Below are positions 7,699 through 14,004 of a stretch of DNA of 17,171 nt, piece by piece. The stretch's first letter is position 1. Each line of letters opens with the position of its first letter. A program made the translations under genes and the position numbers. Where the stretch lies: NCBI GenBank assembly GCA_012517025.1, contig JAAYVT010000103.1, forward strand, positions 1-17,171, given 5' to 3'. Under the pieces are notes generated by a model. The model saw nothing but the letters and a program-made list of their open reading frames with translations, did no database searches and was not told the origin of the DNA. The DNA is from Phyllobacteriaceae bacterium. GTDB lineage: Bacteria > Pseudomonadota > Alphaproteobacteria > Rhizobiales > Ancalomicrobiaceae.

Positions 7699-9108
7699 TC
7701 AGCCCTCGATCGCGTTGCCGACGACCTTCTGCTTGCCCTTGAGGCCGATCTTCAGGCCGTCGAGGTAGGCGTTGGGCTTCTTGCCGTCGTAGGGGATCTT
7801 GTCCATGAAGCCGTCGTCGACCGGCTTGTAGCCGTCGGAGCCCATCGGGAAGTCTTCCTTCTTCGCCTTGCCTTCGGCGACCAGCAGCTCGGCGGCCTTC
7901 ATGTAGATGTCGGGGCGATAGACCTTGGCGGCGGTCTCGGCGTACCACGCATCCGACTTCGCCTCGGCGATCTGGCCCCAGCGGCGCATCTGCGTCAGGT
8001 ACCACACGCAGTCCGAGTAGAAGGGGTAGGTGGCGAAGTACTTGAAGAACACGTTGAAGTCCGGCACCGGGCGCTTGTCGCCCTTCTCGTATTCGAAGGT
8101 GCCGGTCATCGAGTTGGCGATGACCTTCTCGTCGGCGCCGACGTATTCGGACTTCGACAGCAGTTTCACCGCCTCGGCGCGGTTCTTGCCGTTGCCCTCG
8201 TCGAGCCACATGCAGGCGCGGATCATCGCCTTGGTGATGGCGAGGAGGGTGTTGGGGTTCTCTTCCGACCACTTCTTGGTGACGCCGAAGACCTTCTCCG
8301 GATTGTTCTTCCAGATCTCGTCGTCGGTGATCACCGGCACGCCGACGCCCTTGAACACCGCGGCCTGGTTCCACGGCTCGCCGACGCAGTAGCCCATGAT
8401 GGTGCCGGCCTCCATGGTGGCCGGCATCTGGGGTGGGGGCGTGACCGACAGCAGCGCGTCGGCGAGGATCTGACCGGAGACGTTCTCCGGGCTGTAGAAG
8501 CCGGGATTGACGCCGCCGGCGGCGAGCCAGTAGCGCAGCTCGTAATTGTGGGTGGAGACCGGGAAGACCATGCCCATCTTGAAGGACTTGCCCTCGGCCT
8601 TGAGCCCGTCGATGACCGGCTTCAGCGCGGCGGCCGAGATCGGGTGGACCGGCTTGCCGTCCTTCATCTCGACGTGCTTCTTCATCTCCTCCCAAATGGC
8701 GTTCGACACGGTGATGCCGTTGCCGTTGAGGTCCATCGAGAGGGGGGCGATCACGTCGGCCTGGGTGCCGAAGCCGATGGTGGCGCCGATCGGCTGGCCG
8801 GCCAGCATGTGGGCGCCGTCGAGCTCACCGGTGATGACGCGGTCGAGCAGGACCTTCCAGTTGGCCTGCGCCTCGAGGCTGACCTGCAGCCCTTCGTCGT
8901 CGAAATAGCCCTTCTCCAGCGCCACGGCGAGCGGCGCCATGTCGGTCAGCTTGATGAAGCCGAGCTTGACGACGTCCTTCTCGAGCTTGAGCGGCGCGGC
9001 CAGCGCCTTGGAGACGACCGAGGTCGACACCACGGCGGCTGCGCCGAGGGCGGCGGAGGACAGGAGGAAACGGCGACGCGAAAGGCGGATGGTCTGGTCG
9101 TTGGACAT
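7699..9108 (-). CDS. nrtA: Nitrate/nitrite ABC transporter substrate-binding protein, Tat-exported
   Basis: The 469-residue periplasmic protein captures nitrate or nitrite for NrtB. The N-terminus has a twin-arginine signal, SRRRFLL at 10-16, then a hydrophobic stretch and an Ala-rich cleavage region near 35-39 (KALAAP). There is no lipobox cysteine, so the mature protein should be free in the periplasm. Trp84 (QANWKVLLD), Gln105 and His187 (STHNYELRYWL) lie in segments that resemble the ligand pocket of cyanobacterial NrtA; this match is from memory of the family. GYCVGEPWN (239-247) and the following IWKNNPEKVF are further NrtA-type blocks. The ATG at 9108 has GAGGGG a few bases upstream. 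That site can be paired by an upstream sequence in the leader. It is the first gene of the operon and carries the main promoter region upstream. Confidence 0.95.
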   Translation of the reverse strand: MSNDQTIRLSRRRFLLSSAALGAAAVVSTSVVSKALAAPLKLEKDVVKLGFIKLTDMAPLAVALEKGYFDDEGLQVSLEAQANWKVLLDRVITGELDGAHMLAGQPIGATIGFGTQADVIAPLSMDLNGNGITVSNAIWEEMKKHVEMKDGKPVHPISAAALKPVIDGLKAEGKSFKMGMVFPVSTHNYELRYWLAAGGVNPGFYSPENVSGQILADALLSVTPPPQMPATMEAGTIMGYCVGEPWNQAAVFKGVGVPVITDDEIWKNNPEKVFGVTKKWSEENPNTLLAITKAMIRACMWLDEGNGKNRAEAVKLLSKSEYVGADEKVIANSMTGTFEYEKGDKRPVPDFNVFFKYFATYPFYSDCVWYLTQMRRWGQIAEAKSDAWYAETAAKVYRPDIYMKAAELLVAEGKAKKEDFPMGSDGYKPVDDGFMDKIPYDGKKPNAYLDGLKIGLKGKQKVVGNAIEG

Positions 9109-9111
9109 GAA

Positions 9112-9158
9112 GACCCCTCGAATTGAGCGAACGGTTGGGTTCGGATCGTTCAGGGGTC
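9112..9158 (-). promoter_or_regulatory. Hairpin that can mask the nrtA ribosome-binding site
   Basis: In the RNA, GACCCCU (9158-9152) is perfectly complementary over 7 bp to AGGGGUC (9118-9112), which holds most of the GAGGGG Shine-Dalgarno sequence of nrtA. Just inside, GAACG and CGUUC can add a 5-bp stem. The first arm overlaps the second arm (CTCGAC) of the neighbouring hairpin by three bases, so the two structures cannot both form completely. Confidence 0.45.
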
Positions 9159-9178
9159 GAGTGCCACGAGGGCTCGAC
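9156..9178 (-). promoter_or_regulatory. Alternative hairpin that would free the nrtA ribosome-binding site
   Basis: Arms GTCGAG and CTCGAC (9156-9161 and 9173-9178) form a perfect 6-bp stem with an 11-base loop that may add two inner pairs. It shares 9156-9158 with the masking hairpin downstream in the RNA. Its role as an antisequestor is inferred only from this overlap. Confidence 0.4.
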
Positions 9179-9229
9179 GACCATCCCGTTCCTCGGCACC
9201 TCCCCCGCGTGCACCGCGAGTTTCGAAGG

Positions 9230-9241
9230 CGTTCCGGAACG
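9230..9241. repeat. Perfect 12-bp palindrome in the nrtA leader
   Basis: CGTTCCGGAACG reads the same on both strands. As DNA it could be an operator for a dimeric regulator downstream of the promoter; as RNA it forms a short stem closed by CCGG. It sits just after the ANTAR-like double hairpin. Confidence 0.45.
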
Positions 9242-9256
9242 GCATCCCTGACACGA

Positions 9257-9286
9257 GAACCCGGCTGTGGGTTCCGATCCGTCGGA
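9257..9286 (-). promoter_or_regulatory. ANTAR-type tandem hairpin (possible NasT target)
   Basis: On the minus strand two adjacent hairpins each present a six-base loop. The first has stem TCCG/CGGA (9286-9283 and 9276-9273) with loop ACGGAT. The second has stem GAACCC/GGGTTC (9274-9269 and 9262-9257) with loop ACAGCC. Both loops have A at position 1 and G at position 4, the known recognition signature of ANTAR antiterminators such as NasR, NasT, AmiR and EutV. The stems share two bases at full length, and the first stem is only 4 bp. The location near the 5' end of a nitrate operon leader is where such elements occur. No NasT gene is in the window. Confidence 0.5.
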
Positions 9287-9318
9287 CGGTCGGTCGTCGT
9301 TGACCTGTCATTCCAAAT

Positions 9319-9335
9319 ACAAGACGCGTGCCAAC
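9319..9335 (-). promoter_or_regulatory. Sigma-54-like promoter for the nitrate operon
   Basis: The minus strand reads TTGGCACGCGTCTTGTA (9334 to 9318), close to the sigma-54 consensus TGGCAC-N5-TTGCA. The -24 element is perfect and the spacing is correct, but the -12 element has TTGT where TTGC is expected. The start site would be near 9308, about 200 nt before nrtA. Nitrogen-controlled sigma-54 promoters are known for other nas operons. The -12 mismatch limits confidence. Confidence 0.45.
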
Positions 9336-9380
9336 TCTCACAGAGTTCGAATTTCTTGCGCGGATACAGATACTTGTCGT

Positions 9381-9397
9381 CGATTTCCGGAAAATCG
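9381..9397. repeat. Inverted repeat upstream of the nitrate promoter
   Basis: CGATTT and AAATCG (9381-9386 and 9392-9397) flank a 5-base centre; TTTCCGGAAA (9384-9393) inside is a perfect palindrome. It lies roughly 75-90 bp upstream of the predicted start, a plausible position for a regulator site. No known regulator motif is recognised. Confidence 0.35.
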
Positions 9398-9477
9398 GGC
9401 GCTGCGTCGAAACCGGCGATTTGCTCGAGGAGACGTCATCGGTGGTGATCACTCCGCCCAAAATGCGAGCAGGAATG

Positions 9478-9494
9478 CGCACCTGGACACCGCA
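9478..9494. promoter_or_regulatory. Weak NtrC-like site
   Basis: The minus strand reads TGCGGTGTCCAGGTGCG. Compared with the NtrC pattern TGCAC-N7-GTGCA, the spacing is correct, with 3 of 5 matches in the left half and 4 of 5 in the right. It lies about 175 bp upstream of the predicted sigma-54 start. A perfect GTGATCAC palindrome is also present at 9445-9452. Nothing else with a clear identity was found in 9340-9510. Confidence 0.25.
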
Positions 9495-9521
9495 TCGGCG
9501 GGGCGAACGCGACATGAAGAC

Positions 9522-9543
9522 GGGGAGACCGAACGGCCTCCCC
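9522..9543 (-). terminator. Possible terminator hairpin after the nitroreductase gene
   Basis: Starting about 28 nt after the stop codon, the transcript can form GGGGAGGCC paired with GGUCUCCCC (one G-U pair) around a 4-base GUUC loop. Only a short pyrimidine stretch (GTCTTC) follows, with no true T-run, so this is a weak intrinsic terminator or a 3'-end stabilising hairpin. Confidence 0.4.
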
Positions 9544-9570
9544 TCCTCCGTGTCGTCGCCGTCGATCGGG

Positions 9571-10161
9571 TCAGGCGAAGGACGCCATCTCCTCGAAATC
9601 CAGCCGCGGCGAGCGTGGGAAGAGCTTGGCGGGATCGCCGTGGCCGATGTTGGTCAGCATGAAGCTCCTCGCCGAGCCGTCGGCGAAGAAGGCGGCGTCG
9701 CAGGCGCCGGCGTCGAAGCCGCTCATCGGGCCGGTGTCGAGGCCGAGGCCGCGCAGCGCCAGCAACAGATAGCCGGCCTGCAGGGCGGCGTTCATGCGCG
9801 CCGCCGGTTCGGCGTGGGGCTGGCCGGCGAACCAGGAGCGGGCGTCGGCATGCGGGAAGAGCTTGGGCAGGCGATCGTAGAAGGCGGGGTCGAAGGCGAG
9901 GATCGCGGTGACCGGCGCGGTCATGGTCTTCTCGACGTTGCCGGGCGACAGGCAGGGCCGCAGCTTCTCCTTGGCGGCGGCGGAGGTCACGAAGACGACG
10001 CGCAGCGGCGAGGAATTGGCGGCGGTCGGCCCCATCTTCGCCAGATCGACGGCGCGGCGCAGCAGCGCCTCGTCGACCGGCTGCGGCTTCCAGCCGTTGT
10101 GGCTGCGGGCCTCCAGAAAGAGGAGATCGAGGGCGGCGGCATCGAGCGACGTGGACGACAT
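9571..10161 (-). CDS. Nitroreductase-family flavoprotein, RutE-like (putative malonic semialdehyde reductase)
   Basis: The 196-residue protein has exactly the length of E. coli RutE and matches it along the whole chain as I recall it: EARSHNGW (17-24), GPTAANSSPLR (44-54), RPCLSPGNVEKTMTAPVTAI (68-87), LFPHADARSWF (101-111), GLDTGPMSGFD (140-150) and NIGHGD (171-176). RutE is an FMN- and NAD(P)H-dependent reductase thought to convert malonic semialdehyde to 3-hydroxypropionate during pyrimidine breakdown. No other rut gene is near, so the substrate here is uncertain and the rutE symbol is withheld. The ATG at 10161 is preceded by GAAGGTGA; the longer frame starting at 10236 has no such support. 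That ribosome-binding site lies within a small hairpin (10170-10182). It is oriented like the nitrate operon but lies upstream of its promoter, so it is a separate unit. Confidence 0.88.
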   Translation of the reverse strand: MSSTSLDAAALDLLFLEARSHNGWKPQPVDEALLRRAVDLAKMGPTAANSSPLRVVFVTSAAAKEKLRPCLSPGNVEKTMTAPVTAILAFDPAFYDRLPKLFPHADARSWFAGQPHAEPAARMNAALQAGYLLLALRGLGLDTGPMSGFDAGACDAAFFADGSARSFMLTNIGHGDPAKLFPRSPRLDFEEMASFA

Positions 10162-10225
10162 GTTCGCGATCACCTTCGGTGAGAATCGACGGGAAGGACG
10201 GGTGCGCCCGAGTCTGCGTCGGTGA

Positions 10226-10281
10226 TCGACCGGCACAAGACGTTTTTCGGTCGACCCGTCGTTCGACGATCGCGAACGACG
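10226..10281 (-). repeat. Two inverted repeats between the GGDEF-EAL gene and the nitroreductase gene
   Basis: The first is a perfect 9-bp repeat, CGTCGTTCG and CGAACGACG (10257-10265 and 10273-10281), touching the stop codon of the GGDEF-EAL gene. The second is a perfect 7-bp repeat, TCGACCG and CGGTCGA (10226-10232 and 10248-10254), with a 15-base loop. Neither is followed by a T-run on the minus strand, so termination is possible but not shown. Confidence 0.45.
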
Positions 10282-13200
10282 TCAGCCGGCGGAGCGCACC
10301 GGCGACGGGCCGGCGGACAACCGAGCGAGAAGGTCCTCGAGCGGCTCTGGACGACCGATGCACCAGCCCTGCGCCATGTCGATGCCGATCGCGCGCACCA
10401 GCTCCAGCGTCGCCTCGTCCTCGACGAACTCGGCGATGGTGACGGCGCCGATCTTGTGGCCGACGTCGTTGATGCTCTCGACGATGGCTCGGTCGATCGG
10501 ACTGACCGCGAGCTTGCGCACGAAACTGCCGTCGATCTTGAGATAATCGGCCGGGAACTGCTCCAGATAGGCGAACGAGGAGAGACCGGCGCCGAAGTCG
10601 TCCAGCATGATGGCAACGCCGGCGGCGCGCAGATCCTCGACCAACCGACGGGCGTGGGTGATGTTGTTGATCAGCGAGGTCTCGGTGATTTCGAAGCGCA
10701 GCCGATGCGGCGGCAACGCCGACTGCTCCAGCGCCTCCGCCAGGAAGGACGGCAGGCCTGGGTCGTCGAGGCTGTTGGCCGACAGATTGATCGACACCGA
10801 CAGGCGCGGCACCGCCAGGATCGCCCGATCGAAGTGCTCGAGCACCCGCCGGATCATCCAGCGATCGACCGACGCCATCAGGCCGTAGCGCTCGGCGGCG
10901 GGGATGAAGGCCCCCGGCGCCAGCAACCGGCCGTGCTCGTCGCGCATGCGCACCAACAGCTCGGCGTGTGCCTGGAGATGACCGCTCGGCCTCAGGTCGC
11001 GGATCTCCTGGGCGTAGATGACGAAGCGATCGGTGTCGAGGGCGGCGCGGATGCCGGCGGCGGTGTGGAGTTCGGCGTGGTGGCGACGGGCGTCGCCCTC
11101 GGAGGGATGATAGATCGAGACGCGGTTGCGGCCGGCCGCCTTGGCGGCGTAGCAGGCGACGTCGGCGCGGCTCATCACGTCGGCGGCGAGCGGGGTCTCG
11201 CCGTCGACCCGGGCGATGCCGACGGAGGCGCCGACTTCGTAGATGCGGCCGTCCCAGGCAAAGCGGGTCCGGCCGATCCGGTCGATCAGCCGCTCGGCGA
11301 TGAGGCGGCCGTCGTCGAGGTCGCAGCCGAACAACAGGATGCCGAACTCGTCGCCGCCGAGGCGGGCGACCAGATCGTTGCGCCGCATCTGCTCGCGGAT
11401 CAGGCGGCCGACCTCGCGCAGCAGCGCGTCGCCGGCGGCGTGGCCGGCGGTGTCGTTGATGATCTTGAAGCGGTCGAGGTCGAGGAAGCACAGCGAGTGG
11501 ACGGCACCGCTGGCCGCCACCGCGACGCAATGCTCGGCGAGCGCGCTCTCGAAGGCGGAACGGTTGCGCAGGCCGGTCAGCGCGTCGTGGGTGGCGAGCT
11601 GCGCCAGCTCCTTCTGCAGGGTGCGCGAGCGGGTGACGTCCTGGAACACCAGCACCGCCCCGAGCAACTCGCCGTTCGGCTTGGAGATCGGCGAGGCGGT
11701 GGCCTCGACGTCGATGCGCGAACCGTCGCGTCCGACCAGGACGATGCCGTCCTTGTCCGACACCCGTTCGCGGGTCGCCAGCGCGCGGGCGATCGGACAG
11801 GCCGCCGGCCCGATCTCGCCGTCGCGCTCGACGCGGAAGACGCCGAAGCACGGGCGGCCGAGGGCGAGGCTCTCCGACCAGCCGGTCAACTGCTCGGCGA
11901 TCGGGTTCATGAAGGTGATGCGACCGAGTTCGTCGGTGCATATCACGCCGTCGCCGATCGACTGCAGGGTGATGCGCAGCCGCTCTTTCTCGGCCTCGAG
12001 GGCCTCGGTCAGGGTGCGGTTCTCGGTGATGTCGGTGTGGGTGCCGATCATCCGCAGCGGCCGGCCGGTCTGGTCGCGGGCGATGACCTTGCCGCGATCG
12101 AGGATCCACACCCAGCGGCCGTCCTTGTGCCGCATGCGGAATTCGCATTCGAACTGTTCGGTGGTGCCACCGAGGTGCCGTTGCTCCTCGTGCAGCAGAT
12201 GCGGCAGGTCGTGCGGATGGACCAGCGACAGCCAAGCGTCGGCGGCGCAGGAGATCTCGCCCGGCTCGTAGCCGAGCATGCGCGACCACATCGGCGAATA
12301 GAACGTGTCGTGCCGGAGATAGTCGTAGTCCCACACCCCCTGCCCGGCGCTCTCGAGCGCGAAGTTCCAGCGGCTCTCGGACTGCTCGAGGGCGAGCTCG
12401 GCGCGTCGGCGCGCCTCGATGTCCTTCAACTGCGAGACGAAATAGAGCGGCCGGCCGTCGACCGGATCGCGCACCGCCGACACCGCCACGATCACCCAGA
12501 TCGGCGTGCCGTCGCGGCGGCGGAACTGCTTCTCGACGGAGTAGTCGTCGATCTCGCCGGTCGCTAGATCGGTGAGGCGATGGTCGACCAGATCGAGGCG
12601 CTCGCTCCAGGTAATGTCGGTGGGACGCAACCCGATCAGATCCTGCGGGGCGTAGCCGAGCAGCTCGCAGAGGGCGCGATTGACCGAGAAACAGACGCCG
12701 TCGGGCCGCAGCAGCGCCATGCCGAACGGCGAGTTCTGCATCGCGTCGCGAAAGTGGTTCTCGCTCGACACGATGCGCGAACGCTCGCGCCGCACCTCGT
12801 CGCGCAGCCGCGCCAGGGCGATCGGGGCGAGCGCCGCCAGCGCCGTGGTGGTCAACGACACCGCCGATTCGAGCACGCCGGCGCCCACCGGGGCGAAGGT
12901 CCAGCGCGCCAAGGCGGTCGCGGCGATCACCATGGTCGTCGAGCTCGACACGCACATCGCCGGCAGGCGCAACCCGGAGACCAGCAGCGGCAACACCGAA
13001 ATCGGCATCAGCGGCATCATCCAGGTCGGCACGGCGAAGAGCAGCACCAGCGTGGAGCCGGTCAGCGCCATCCCCTCCGCCATCCGCGCCAGAAGCGGGC
13101 GCTCGCCTTCGAGGAAGCGGCGCAGGACGTCGGCGGCGGTGAACAGGAAGATCGCGCCACAGGCCTCGGAGGCCCAACGGCCGATCAGGACGGGGACGAA

Positions 13201-13659
13201 GGCGGCACCTTCGACACGCGTCAGCACGAAGGCGGCGAGCAGCGCGCCGAAGCCGGGAACCACCAGACCGACGCCACCGATCAAGCGCAACCAGTCGGTG
13301 GCGGCGTTCTCCTCGTCGTTCCGGCCGACCCCTTGCAGAATCCCGAGACCGGCGAACACCTCGGCGAGCGACACCAACGCGAGCGGGATCGCCACCTCGA
13401 AGCCGACGCCGCCGAGGGTGGCGGCCGCCAAGCCGGAGAAGAAGACGAACACCGCCGCGACGGCGGTCTCGCGCGGGGTGCACCGCGTCATCCAAACCGT
13501 CGCCCAACCGACCGCGAACAACGGGAGATTACGGGTCGCGGCGGGTTCGTCGAACAGCGCCGCGAGCAGCGAGAACGCGAAGTGACCGACCACCAGCGCT
13601 CCGAACGAGACCCCGCTCGGAAGCCGCTTCTCCTTGGTTCGCGTCAGATACGACCACAC
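10282..13659 (-). CDS. Membrane-bound PAS-GGDEF-EAL cyclic-di-GMP enzyme
   Basis: The 1125-residue protein probably makes and/or degrades c-di-GMP in response to a signal. The first 285 residues hold about eight hydrophobic segments, possibly a MASE1-like membrane sensor (uncertain). Three PAS domains follow at about 297-415, 425-547 and 556-680; the second resembles the PAS_3 type. The GGDEF domain (about 682-850) has an intact GGDEF motif (768-772) and an inhibitory I-site RRND (759-762) five residues before it, so cyclase activity is plausible. In the EAL domain (about 860-1115) the signature is E900-L-L instead of EAL, but Asn958, Glu990, Asp1020, Asp1021, Lys1041 and Glu1077 at the expected metal and catalytic positions are present, so phosphodiesterase activity is also plausible. 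The start is GTG at 13659, supported by AGAGGAA a few bases upstream. It is divergent from the chemoreceptor gene. Confidence 0.93.
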   Translation of the reverse strand: MWSYLTRTKEKRLPSGVSFGALVVGHFAFSLLAALFDEPAATRNLPLFAVGWATVWMTRCTPRETAVAAVFVFFSGLAAATLGGVGFEVAIPLALVSLAEVFAGLGILQGVGRNDEENAATDWLRLIGGVGLVVPGFGALLAAFVLTRVEGAAFVPVLIGRWASEACGAIFLFTAADVLRRFLEGERPLLARMAEGMALTGSTLVLLFAVPTWMMPLMPISVLPLLVSGLRLPAMCVSSSTTMVIAATALARWTFAPVGAGVLESAVSLTTTALAALAPIALARLRDEVRRERSRIVSSENHFRDAMQNSPFGMALLRPDGVCFSVNRALCELLGYAPQDLIGLRPTDITWSERLDLVDHRLTDLATGEIDDYSVEKQFRRRDGTPIWVIVAVSAVRDPVDGRPLYFVSQLKDIEARRRAELALEQSESRWNFALESAGQGVWDYDYLRHDTFYSPMWSRMLGYEPGEISCAADAWLSLVHPHDLPHLLHEEQRHLGGTTEQFECEFRMRHKDGRWVWILDRGKVIARDQTGRPLRMIGTHTDITENRTLTEALEAEKERLRITLQSIGDGVICTDELGRITFMNPIAEQLTGWSESLALGRPCFGVFRVERDGEIGPAACPIARALATRERVSDKDGIVLVGRDGSRIDVEATASPISKPNGELLGAVLVFQDVTRSRTLQKELAQLATHDALTGLRNRSAFESALAEHCVAVAASGAVHSLCFLDLDRFKIINDTAGHAAGDALLREVGRLIREQMRRNDLVARLGGDEFGILLFGCDLDDGRLIAERLIDRIGRTRFAWDGRIYEVGASVGIARVDGETPLAADVMSRADVACYAAKAAGRNRVSIYHPSEGDARRHHAELHTAAGIRAALDTDRFVIYAQEIRDLRPSGHLQAHAELLVRMRDEHGRLLAPGAFIPAAERYGLMASVDRWMIRRVLEHFDRAILAVPRLSVSINLSANSLDDPGLPSFLAEALEQSALPPHRLRFEITETSLINNITHARRLVEDLRAAGVAIMLDDFGAGLSSFAYLEQFPADYLKIDGSFVRKLAVSPIDRAIVESINDVGHKIGAVTIAEFVEDEATLELVRAIGIDMAQGWCIGRPEPLEDLLARLSAGPSPVRSAG

Positions 13660-14004
13660 GCCGGTTCCTCTCGGAGCGAATGTCTCCCGACGAGAATGTT
13701 TCGGCGAACATCCCTAACATTCCGTGAAATCGAGGATTTCCTCTCCGTCTCGGGACCCGCCGAACGAGTGCGTCGCGAAACGCCGCCGAAGACCCTGGGG
13801 CACCCCACCATTACGTTGGGGAATGTGCAAAAATGCGACTTTTACGCATTCGAAACCATTCGAATAGAGACTTCACGATGGAGAGAGTTGAACTTTTCTC
13901 GCCTCGCCTCGAACGAAATTATCGTTTCTACCGAAAAGAACGTCGCACCTTCAGTGCCGAGACCTCGACCTCGGAGCGATCGACGTGACGCCGGGAGCAA
14001 TCGG
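13660..14004. promoter_or_regulatory. Divergent regulatory region between the GGDEF-EAL and chemoreceptor genes
   Basis: This 345-bp region has no credible gene and is visibly richer in A and T than its flanks around 13800-13960. It contains several repeats: AATGTT and AACATT (13695-13700 and 13716-13721), TGGGGCACCCCA (13796-13807) with a further TGGGG at 13817-13821, AATGCG and CGCATT (13832-13837 and 13845-13850), and a direct repeat CATTCGAA (13847-13854 and 13857-13864) with a period of 10 bp. TTGAAC at 13889-13894 could be a -35 element for the plus strand, but no convincing -10 element was found at the right distance. No flagellar sigma-28 promoter was recognised. Confidence 0.5.

Larger units (their letters stand above)
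9109..9308 (-). promoter_or_regulatory. Long structured 5' leader of the nitrate operon
   Basis: About 200 nt separate the predicted transcription start (near 9308) from the nrtA ATG. In the RNA order the leader contains an ANTAR-like double hairpin (9286-9257), a 12-bp palindrome (9241-9230), a hairpin at 9178-9156, and a pairing of 9158-9152 with the nrtA Shine-Dalgarno sequence at 9118-9112. There is no T-run anywhere in the leader on the minus strand, so no classical intrinsic terminator is visible. The start site is predicted, not observed. Confidence 0.5.

Noticed and set aside
9161..9166. A second GTGCCA that could be the -24 part of a sigma-54 promoter on the minus strand.
   Set aside because: No TTGC-like -12 element lies at the required distance, and the position is within the leader only about 50 bp before nrtA.
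9196..9212. GCAC and GTGC half-sites resembling an NtrC site.
   Set aside because: The spacer between the half-sites is 9 nt rather than 7, and the site lies downstream of the predicted promoter.
9150..9245. A 31-codon open frame on the minus strand (ATG at 9245, stop at 9150) that could be a leader peptide before nrtA.
   Set aside because: The ATG has no convincing ribosome-binding site, the peptide is Arg/Gly-rich like random GC-rich frames, and the longer version starts at or before the predicted transcription start. No regulatory codon run is seen.
12580..14004. A long plus-strand open frame continuous with the chemoreceptor gene.
   Set aside because: It is antisense to the GGDEF-EAL gene and to the intergenic region. 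The translation is low-complexity Arg/Glu/Gly-rich. The real start at 14005 has a ribosome-binding site and begins the globin domain.
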